Below, piece by piece: positions 23,929 through 33,600 of a DNA stretch of 64,000 nt. Origin of the DNA: Neelides folsomi (Eukaryota; Arthropoda; Collembola; Neelipleona; Neelidae). The notes beneath the pieces were generated by a model. The model had not been told where the DNA came from. It ran no database searches and saw only the letters and a list, made by a program, of their open reading frames with translations. The position numbers and the translations under genes are program-made. The stretch lies in assembly GCA_034687125.1 (NCBI GenBank), contig JAQGBZ010000291.1, positions 17,320 through 81,319 on the forward strand. Direction: 5' to 3'. Positions within the stretch are counted from its first letter, which is position 1, and each line of letters starts with the position of its first letter.

Positions 23929-24821
23929 TTATGAAGAGCTTTTGGGTTCGAATCTCTTCCCGAGAACCAAGGAATAAACGACCAAGGCGAAAACGGCTCG
24001 TCCGATAGCGACGACCTCGAGGACGGAAAGAAAAGAATTTGTGAACGCTTTCCCATTCGGATCTTTGAACATCGAGGGGAGAAAATCAGATTGGGCTGGA
24101 TCCATGTAAGAAATTGAACCTCCAACTCCGCATGTAATCAGAATGTCAGCCAAGAACCGATACTGGAATAATAACCATTAATATTAATTAATTTAACCAC
24201 TTTAATAAACTTTAGCCATAATAACGTTGATATAAAGTTTAAATATTAGATTTTTTATTGGTCATATTTTAGTCTCATTGTAACTTGTCTTGCCTTATTA
24301 GAGACATTTTGTATCATGAGTCTTCATGAGTTTATTTGTTGATTAAATAGGAAGGAATTGTAAAATTGAACTAACGGTGTCTTCCACAGAGTCGAAATTC
24401 CTCGTTCGCAAATCCTCAAAGCAAGTGGCACTGATGGCGAACAAGACAGTGAAAAGAGGAACCATGATGTATTCATCGGCGGTAAAATACGCTGAAATTC
24501 ATTTTTTAATTTTACAATTATTGTTAGTACATAATTATTTTTCATTCATGATATCAATAAATTGCATAATTGAATTTATTAATTGTTATATATAACTAAC
24601 CTTTGCAGCTGTACCAACTCGCAAGGGCCATTGTTGTGCCAATAAAAATCTGAGAGACTTCTTGTTTCTGAGTTTAAATAAAATTGAAAATAGCTTTGTT
24701 ATTAAATTTTATATTAAATTAAAGTTGATAAGATTAAAATTACGAGCGCCGTCTTGAGATTTTCAGGGAGCTCGAGTCCTTTCACTGAAGAGAATTTGTT
24801 TTGAATATTTTCCCAATTCAT
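23929..24821 (-). CDS. Unrecognised four-pass membrane protein (164 aa)
   Basis: Exons on minus: 24821-24744, 24667-24601, 24491-24376 and 24162-23929. Sites are CTC/gtaatt, AAAG/gttagt and ACC/gttagt, with acceptors actcag, tttcag and ttccag; phases are 0, 1, 0 and the frame closes with TAA. The 164-residue product has a 26-residue soluble start, then hydrophobic segments at about 30-47, 54-74, 88-106 and 128-153. The ~20-residue loop between segments 3 and 4 contains 'YMDPAQSDFLPSMF'. The tail 'GKRFEPKSSS' is basic. Exon number, phases and segment-per-exon layout equal those of the four array genes to the left, but loop lengths differ (long loop between 3 and 4, not 1 and 2) and I see no sequence match. 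It may be a distant member or a coincidental neighbour. The start codon is overlapped by a two-codon upstream frame. Confidence 0.75.
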
Positions 24822-24826
24822 TTCAT
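24818..24826 (-). promoter_or_regulatory. Minimal upstream open frame overlapping the start of the 164-aa gene
   Basis: ATG AAA TGA on the minus strand; its TGA overlaps the main ATG in the arrangement ATGA. Ribosomes starting at the first ATG would terminate on the main start, a layout that permits re-initiation. Confidence 0.4.
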
Positions 24827-25038
24827 CTGTCTCCTTACTCAAAACTTTACAAAAAATAATTACAATTAACTTTTAATTGCTTCTTTTCGGAAGTTTAATA
24901 ATTTTATATAGTAAATAACTCATCCGCTGTTTAGTAATTTATTATATGTTTCTATATAAATCTATATATTATTTAATTAGCATTTTAACTTTTGCATGGA
25001 AATATTTCTGATGACTTTGTATATGAATTTATGATATG

Positions 25039-25089
<51 letters not shown>

Positions 25090-25333
25090 TAATGAAGATG
25101 TAAATACATACATATTGATATAATAGATTGATTTATCTTAAACCAAAGTACAATATGTTCATACATCCCCAAATAAGTTCTAATATTCATTTAAAACGAA
25201 AGGATTGGGCTCTATTATTGGAATAGTGAATTTTGGACTTCAATGAAGTCAATGATATTCATGCAAAGACTTGTCTTTACAAATAAACAATTATATGCAA
25301 AAATTTTGAAATTTTATTTATCCTTAAATTGAA
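24827..25333. promoter_or_regulatory. Divergent intergenic region (shared promoter candidate)
   Basis: About 510 bases separate the start codons of the 164-aa gene (minus) and the 77-aa gene (plus). The region is very AT-rich and contains the TA microsatellite at 25044-25086. No clear TATA box can be singled out because of the background composition. Confidence 0.4.
25044..25086. repeat. (TA)n microsatellite, 43 bp
   Basis: Uninterrupted alternating T and A, between two divergent genes. Confidence 0.95.
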
Positions 25334-25338
25334 ATGTT

Positions 25339-26405
25339 ATGCCAGACTCATTAAGGAGAAGGATTTTTCCGGTTGAAAATATTAATGAAGAAGATGAAAC
25401 CGATGATGAGCCCGAAGAGTAAGAAATTTATTTTAATATTTAGTTTATAAGGTATTCAATATTTATTTGAATTACCCATTTACGTACAAAATTCATTTAT
25501 TTGGATGAGTTGTATTTCACCATGATGTTTATTCATATTTCTAATACCAATATCATAAATCTGATTAAAAGAACTATTATTGTATTTACATTTAAGCATT
25601 ATCTATCTATGTAAATGAATTAATAAAAGGTAGAGAGATAAGGAACAAACAAACAAGGAAAAGAGATAGGAAAAGAAAATGTACGAGTATTTTAATTAAA
25701 AATCAGATTTTGAAAATTGAATACCTTCTACAGATATAACTCGAATGTCCTACTTATGTATGCATGAATACGAATACATATTATTAATGTACTATAATAT
25801 AAATACAATATATTGATGTGAAACCCTGATTATTTTAAGGACTACTTCTTATCTTTTACAAAATTTACCATATCGAATTTTCATCAAGTCACTTTGTAAC
25901 TTTATTTGTTCGAACCACAAATATTTTGTTCTTGGTAGCAATGAGTCCGAAGAAAATAAAGCGAAGTGGGTAAGGTGAATTTTAATTTAAAATTACTTTT
26001 TCTAACTATTCTCCCCGTAGCATAAGTTTTCTATACTTTTTTTTAAATCTAACCCTTTAAAGTTGAAAATAATAGCATCCCAGAGATTTTCTATACAATT
26101 TTCATAAAAGCACATTATGTTGAGATAAAAAGGATATTTTTGATTTTGATTTTGATTTACTAAAAAACTATTTTTAAAATTATTATTCCGTAATATAACA
26201 TTTTAAGTTACAATTAAGATTCGGGGAGGCACGAACTTATTGTATAACAGTATGTACAATAAATGAATGTTAATTATTCCTTTTTAGGATCATTAGACAA
26301 CGAGATCGAGCGGGGGTAGGGATGATCAATACTATCATCATCCTGGGAATGTTTGGTTTTTCAGCACTCGTCGTGGTGCTTGTATCACCACAAGAAATCA
26401 GATAA
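25339..26405 (+). CDS. Small acidic protein with one C-terminal membrane segment (77 aa)
   Basis: Three exons: 25339-25418, 25939-25974 and 26288-26405 (TAA at 26403-26405), joined in phases 2, 2. Donors are AAGA/gtaaga and TAAG/gtgaat, with acceptors ttggtag and tttttag. The 36-base middle exon is a microexon. The 77-residue product begins 'MPDSLRRRIFPVEN', continues with an acidic stretch (about 14-34, mostly Asp/Glu), a basic patch ('KWVRIIRQRDR', about 37-46) and a hydrophobic helix (about 49-71), then ends 'SPQEIR'. This is the form of a tail-anchored or single-pass protein with the N-terminus in the cytosol. A frame break (TGA) directly upstream of the ATG supports this start. AATAAA occurs at 26480 and 26497. 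I do not recognise the family. Divergent pairing with the 164-aa membrane protein gene suggests, weakly, co-expression. Confidence 0.65.
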
Positions 26406-26479
26406 ATCGTGATCAAATGCTCATTAGTATTATTTATTTGTTTGGCCATGATTCTTGTCTTAATGATTTTTAAACATTA

Positions 26480-26502
26480 AATAAATTAAATGTGTGAATA
26501 AA
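26480..26502 (+). terminator. Polyadenylation signals of the 77-aa gene
   Basis: Two AATAAA hexamers at 26480-26485 and 26497-26502, 75-90 bases after the stop codon. Confidence 0.5.
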
Positions 26503-26564
26503 TTAAAAAGACATGTATTCTTTATGTATGTTTTGCTTTTTATTTTACTTGTTGCACATCATAG

Positions 26565-26793
26565 AAGCGTCTTCAATGTCAAATGTCACCCAAATTCCAA
26601 GTCCGGTAAAAAAATAATTTTATTATAATTTAATTAAAAGCGAAAGATTCTAAATCCCGATCATGCAAAAGTCAAATAAGTCAAGAAGCATTTAAAAAAC
26701 GTCTTTTAATAAAATAGTAAATTGTAACAAACTACATAGTAAATTTAGGCAAGAAAAATTGAAATAAGAATTAAGAAATTGCATAAATAAATT
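26565..26793. repeat. Direct repeat, copy 1 (~230 bp)
   Basis: Begins AAGCGTCTTCA and ends GCATAAATAAATT. The distal ~140 bases differ from copy 2 by about one base, while the proximal ~90 bases are more diverged. No reading frame, terminal inverted repeats or flanking target duplication could be recognised. Confidence 0.85.
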
Positions 26794-27202
26794 CGCCGGG
26801 CTCATTGCAGCAGTGATTTTCATTGCTTAATTTTGAAAATTGCACAAATTTGAATATGGAAAAATAAAAGAAAAAAATTTTTTTATTTTTAACTTTTTAA
26901 TTTACTTATTGACCATATAGTAGTAAACATTGATTTTAGCATTAAATTTCAATTTAACAATTTTTTGATTGTTTCAATAAGATTTTAAAAAATTCTGTAT
27001 ATTAGACAATTTCTCAAATAAAATAAAATAACAAATAATCATTTGCACTTGAAATTCAACAACAAAAGTATTTGGAAGACAAAAAATAAAATGTGTGTCA
27101 TTTCATGTCATTCTATGTATAACTTTATCATTTAATAAAAGTCCAAATAAGTCAAATGTCAATATGGTTCAAAATGTCATTGAAAGCTGTCATGGATTAA
27201 AT
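26794..27202. other. Spacer between the two direct repeats (~410 bp)
   Basis: AT-rich, with several more occurrences of the short motifs 'gtcaaatg' and 'aaataagtcaa' found inside the repeats (about 27140-27190). This suggests older partial duplications. No coding content was seen. Confidence 0.5.
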
Positions 27203-27454
27203 AAGCGTCTTCAGTCTTCAATGTCAAATGTCACCTAAATTCCCAGTCAGTAAATAAATAATTTAATCATAATTTAAAATTATAATTTAATTAATAAAAA
27301 GCAAAAGATTGTAATACCCGATCATGCAAAAGTCAAATAAGTCAAGAAGCATTTAAAAAACGTCTTTTAATAAAATAGTAAATTGTAACAAACTACATAG
27401 TAAATCTAGGCAAGAAAAATTGAAATAAGAATTAAGAAATTGCATAAATAAATT
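27203..27454. repeat. Direct repeat, copy 2 (~250 bp)
   Basis: Same orientation as copy 1. It carries a small internal duplication (tcttcagtcttca) at its left end and an extra AT-rich insertion in the proximal part. It ends 150 bases before the stop codon of the 614-aa secreted protein gene, so it may lie in that gene's 3' untranslated region or just beyond it. Confidence 0.85.
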
Positions 27455-27604
27455 TTCAAAGTAAGAAACAGTCAAAAAGGAAATAGTCGAAAAAGTAAGA
27501 AAAAAGGGAAAGAGAAAAAAGTGTTAAAGTCTTTTAGGATTTTTATCATTTTCACAACAAGTCATAAATTTTTCACTCATACTCAAATTAAATTACAATT
27601 GTGA

Positions 27605-30600
27605 CTAAGAACGCGAAAGGACGGCTTGGGAATCTCCCGGGCTTCCTCGGCCCGCTGATGGAATTATAAAGGAGGAAAATGACATTTGCACCGGGGTCAA
27701 ACTGCTCCCATCAGCTGAAGGGAAAAACGTTGTTGGGGTCATGGCCTTTGGCGTGGCGACAACTACAGCTTGTGGTTCAACAGACATCACTTGATAAATT
27801 TGTTGTTGTTGCTGTGATTGTTGTTGTTGTTGTTGGGATTGTGCTTGTTGCTGTTGTTGTTGATTTGGCTGTTGCTCTTTCTTTGGCACTGCAATTGTCA
27901 ATGTTTGGGAAATCGACGAAGGTTCCATTTCCATTTCTTCGACTTTGTCGGTTCTCTTAATGGCGGGATTCTTAACTTGCTCACTGGTCGAGCCGATGAA
28001 TTGAGATTGGATGATTTCAATTCCTAAGGAATTTTGTCGGGAATGACCGCTGGGTTGGAGAATCGTTGGACGATAAACTGGCGCTGGAGCGTAGTGAGGT
28101 TTTGTTTGGGAACCAGCGGAAGTCACTGGGAAAAATTATTATTTTAATTAACATTTAATATCTTAGTTTAAAAATTATTTATTTATTAGTTTTAATATCA
28201 TAGAACGAAATCTTTTATATGTACCTAATTTAATTTTTAAGAGTTTTTTTAACACTTACAATCAGAAACATAAAGTGCTGGTTGTTGGATTGTGTATTGA
28301 GATGGATAATACGAAGGTTGTTGGAGATAATTTTGCTGTAGCTGTTGCTGGAAGCTTTGTTGTTGTTGTTGTTTGCCTCTTGGATCTATTTGACTCACTT
28401 TTAGGAATATTAACCCGTATAATTACATTTGTAAATAGCCTTTGTAAAATATTTATTATAATGGTAATATTCTTAATTTTTATTTTGCTTAATTTATTAA
28501 ATTTTTGATAGTCAACTTGATGTGTATTTATTCTAAATTATTGTATTTATAAATTGTGTGATAATGATACCGTCAGAGATTTTAGCAGCTGCATAAGACG
28601 AATATGGAGCAGAAGAATATCCGCCGACATCTCCGCCCTTTTGTTGGTAAACGGTAACTGGTGGGTGAGTTCCTTGGTAAATGATGATTGGCGGTTTTTG
28701 CCACGCTTTCGGGGCCACGATGTACTAAAACAATTCATTAAAAATATAAATTAAGCTTGAAAATGCCAAACACCTTTTAAAGAAGTGTTTTCGCAATTTA
28801 GTTTAGTTTAATTTAATTTTACTATTTATATTAAATTTAATTTCCTCACCTTTCCTGATTTCTTTCCTGACTCATGTCTGTAAGATTTTGCCTTTGAATG
28901 AGAAAATGTATGGAATTTGGGTGGTTGGACGGTTTTGTAGGAAACGTGGCTGTGAGAGCCGTGAAGTCCTTTGGCAAAGTTTTGTCCTTGGTGGAACGAA
29001 CTCTTCAATTGGGAAATAAGCTGTAAATAAATAAAACAATGATTAATATAAAATCTTTGTACCACTTATGTACCACTAATTTTACTATAAGTTTTGACCC
29101 CGACTTAACTAACTTCTTTAATTACCGATTTGTGAGCCGAAGCTTTTGGTGGTGGCCCTTGGATCCAACCACCGCCCTTGGGAGGATTTGGTGATCCACC
29201 CATTTGGAAAATGTGAATTGGGGGATGCTGTCAAATTTTAAATGTTAATTACAATCATATAAAAATAAACATAAGTTATAATTTTTCAATTACTCCTGAA
29301 TAGATGATATGAGGAAGTGGAGATTTCTTCCCCTTTGAATGTTTTGGTGGGCCATATTCAGCCTTAGGTGGGCCATATTCAAATTTAGGCGGACCATATT
29401 GACCTTTCGGTGGGCCATATTCTCCTTTGGGTGCTTCTAAACCTGCAATTTAATGTCATTAATTAGTTAAGTTCAAGGAGTCAATTCTATTAAGTAATTT
29501 TAATTTAATTATTAAATATCAGAATTTCAATTATTCAGATCGTAAAATGCTATTTAGTCTTTGGATAAATACTTTCGGGATGCTTCAAAAATTGCTTTAT
29601 TTTTTAAATAGACAATCACATAAAAAAGAAAACAACTTTTGACAAACCCTGTACATATTTATTGAGAGTTCGGTTTTATTATGAATTAATTAAAATTAAA
29701 ATTACCTTTTGATGCATGGGCTGAGTTGTAGGTTCCTTGAAGTTTGGGTGGACCATATTCAGGTCTTGGGGCCGAAGTGTATTCTGCTTTTGGAGAATTA
29801 AATTCATATTTAGGGATTCCATAGTCGTTTGATGGTGGTCCATATTCCTCTTTGGGTGGACTATAGGAGTCCACGTTGTGCTTTGGTGGATATGCAAAGG
29901 ATGGAGACTGAAAATAAAAATTACAAATATAGAAAATTGATTTGTATTCATTTGTCAAAATCTCAAAATGTGAAAATCGTCCAAATGACTTATTGTAAAT
30001 CTGAATAAATAAATTAAATAATGAACGAACTTCAAAAGAAGCAGCAGCTTTGATTCCGTTGGATGAATATCCTCCGCCGCCGCCATTGTACCCCTTTGGT
30101 GGATTCACAACATGAATGGGAGGGTTGATGTCGCTCTGAATAAAACAATTTATCAAACATTAATCAAATAATTGACCAAACATCATCTCTTTGTTTCAGA
30201 CATAGAGATTCCAAATTCACATACAAATTTTCAGACATATAGAATTTGCAATAAATGTGCGAATTTGGAATTTATGATTCAATGTTAGAAATTTAATTTG
30301 AATTTACTTATATATTAAATGTACGAATTTGAATCCTACCTGGTACACCAAAATTGGCAAATTGTGATGAGGAATAGGAATGTATTTTACATTCTTGGGT
30401 TTGTGACTTGACCCATAACCGCTTTTCCAACCCTAAAAACATACACAAATTAAAGGAGTGGATCAAATTAAGTTTAGTAAGTATCAACAAGATTAACATT
30501 TTTATGAAGATTAATTTAATTTATTTACATAGAAGTCATTTCTCATATGACGTCTGTTTTTGCTCAAAGTTCATCGAGTTCATTCATATTTATGAATCTC

Positions 30601-33600
30601 ATGAGATTCTCCACTTATCGTTACTTTTCACTACGAACCATTAAAATGAAATACCTTGTCTATGGGCGGCTGTGGGAAATGGATGACTGGTGGCTTCTCG
30701 TCCGTATACACCTGCAATTGGAAGGAGTGAATTAAGATCCATCTTTTTCATCATATATCATATATCCTAACTACAAATATACTATTATTGTATATAAGAA
30801 AAATGCATATAAATAATATATATATATATCAAATGTATAGAATTTCAATATTTTCCAATTATTATAGGACTGCTAGGGTTGGGTTCAAATATATAATACT
30901 TGGAAAATAATAGAGATTTTCAATTTATGATTTTGGGATTTACGATCCCTGATTTAAAGTTAATCTACTTAACACGAATGCTCGCATGCTTACAATTGGC
31001 CCGGCGTATTTGACGCCTTTTGAGTGCGGAGTGGCGACGACGTTTGAGGATTCGTAACCTCCAGTTGGTGGGCCATAGGAAGGGCCGGGCACTGGAGGTT
31101 CACACGCCACTAGGCCAATTAAAACAAATACTGCGATCTAAAAGAAAGAAAAAGAAAAATGATCATTAATAAAAAAATCCAATAGGTCAATCATATCTAA
31201 TTATTATAATTAATTATGCCAATATAATAATCAGTATAAATAATTTTAATCGAATTTTCTAATTCCCCAATATTGATAAAATATTCAAATAGATTACAAT
31301 TTGAATAATATTCTATAGATATATTATATTAAATGTATAGTAAAATAGTAAAGTTCAATTTGTGAATAAAAAATATGGACATTAAATGACATAACCAATT
31401 GGTGTCAATTTCCCTTTTGTTTACAATTCACTTTTAAATTGTCACACAGTTTGATGATTTCCATTAAAACGAGTCAAACGAGTGAAGGTTTAAGTTGTAA
31501 AGTAATGGAGGGAAAGTGAAAACACTTTCCTGATCATTAAAAATGTCAATGTCAAATGGGTTGGAAGAAGTTGGAATTTCATTTGTAGTTTGAATGAATG
31601 AAGGAGGTTTCAATTCACCTACATTTCAATAAAAGTTAAACTTGAGCTGCATGAAAGCACATTGGGAGAAGAAATATTCTTTTTATTCCTGTTTCAAACT
31701 TTCATTTTCATTTACAGGGGAGGTTTAATGGGGCCGTGTGTGGGTCAGTCGGGGGCGGATTGGAGGAACAACCTGTTCTGCCCGACCTCATTTAAAACAC
31801 ACATGTCTTCGAGCTAGGAAAACTTCACACTCAAATCTTCTTCAAATTCACACATCTTATTACAAATACATACTTTTCTATGTTAATGAGAAGGAAATGG
31901 ATACTTCAATTATTCACAATGATTATAATTTCATTTTTAAAGTCAATTTCTAAATGAGTCATCAAATCGACTCACTTTTGCCAAATCCAATAAGGATAAT
32001 AGAAGAGATAAATTTTAGCTTTGTTCGTCTCTGATTGAATAAAGACGCTACAAAGAATAATAATTTAATAAAAATTTAATAAAAATGACATTTTATTAAA
32101 TGTAGTCCAAACGCTATTAGATTCTTAATGAAGTATAAAAAATTAATTTAAATTAAATTTAAATATTAATTTATAAATTGAGGTAAAAATTTAATATTTC
32201 TCATGTTGACATTTAGACTCATTTAAATTCTTGTGAGGTGTTGAGGGAATGAAAATGGAGTAAGACAATGTAAAAACTCAGAAATCAAAGCCAAACCAAC
32301 AACTAACTTGTAAATGTTGTAAGTCATATAAGCTCGACCTTAAGATGGTTAACTGAATGGATCTTCTTCAAAGGTTAATACCGGTTTTGTATGAAAGAAA
32401 AGATTCGAACTAATAAATTGAATTATGAAGTCTGCCGCTGATTCGGAAATTTATCGAGGTAGTAATTAAATGTAGTTGAAAGAGGAAGTCGGCCCAAATT
32501 CCCAAAGATCATTTCCAAAACACAAATTGATGATTCCGCTGCTTTCTCTCTCAACTTCATCGAGATTTTAATGAGGAGGTTTGAACACGTGTGTGGACGT
32601 GTCATCTCTGAGAATGAAATATTAACATGGAGGGTGAGATTCAACGTTTTTTGAATTGGCCCTTCTCCCACGTTTTCTCTTAATTGACCACATCCTTCCC
32701 TTTTTGTTGACTTTGTTCAATTTTGTCTACTCAGCCTGATGATTTTCATCTCCTTTTAGCAATTCGCATTTTCACCATTTCATAAATTTCAACATTTTCC
32801 ACATAAAGTCATAAATTATATTCCAAGAAAAAGTTTTTTAATGCAATTTAGAAAATAGTGAGAAGTTTTTTTTACATTTTACGCTTTCATCTGATATTTA
32901 ATATTTTCTGCATTTTATAGTGCATTTTATCACTATACATTGTACATGAATTTTACGTATGTATGTATCATGTATGATAACAATGTCCTTTATATAGGTA
33001 GTATATTATAAACTTTTTCATATTGTGTATTTAATACAGAATTTTCTATTATATGGAGATTGTTGTAAAGTCAGTATTAGAAGAATAAATCCTTTTAACG
33101 AAAATGAAAAAAATGATTTAGTTTGGCCTTCAAGTTCTATAAATCATTGAATTGACAAGTTGACCCGAATTCATTCCCAAGATTCTTGCCGTCTGACGGG
33201 GGGGTTTTATGTCGAGCACCCTTTGGATTTAATTTACAGATAAACTCTATGAACTTAATTCGCATCTCATACATCCAACCTACCTAAGTATAATATAATA
33301 TCCACACAGGTCGTAAATTGAGCACCATGTGGAGTATTGTGAAGTGATCAGATGCCCTTTGCTTTACATACGAAATTACTAAATACATCTCCCCTACAAG
33401 GTTTAGCTTTTTCACAAAAGAACTCCAAGCTTCAAATCCATCTAACTCCATTCATACTCTACATTACATTCTACATTAAATAAGCTTCAATGGAAGCTTC
33501 TTATAAAATTAAATCCTTCCTATATTTATATAAATTCCTCAAATATTTACATAAGTAAAACACATACTTTATATAAATATACATCCTAACTATAAGTATA

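Noticed and set aside
23930-23965. tRNA B-box-like GGGTTCGAATCTC on plus
   Set aside because: It lies in the last exon of the 164-aa gene on the opposite strand, and the T-stem and acceptor stem do not pair.
26565-27454. LTR retrotransposon reading of the direct repeats
   Set aside because: No TG...CA ends, primer-binding site, polypurine tract or polyprotein frame; the internal part is only about 410 bases.
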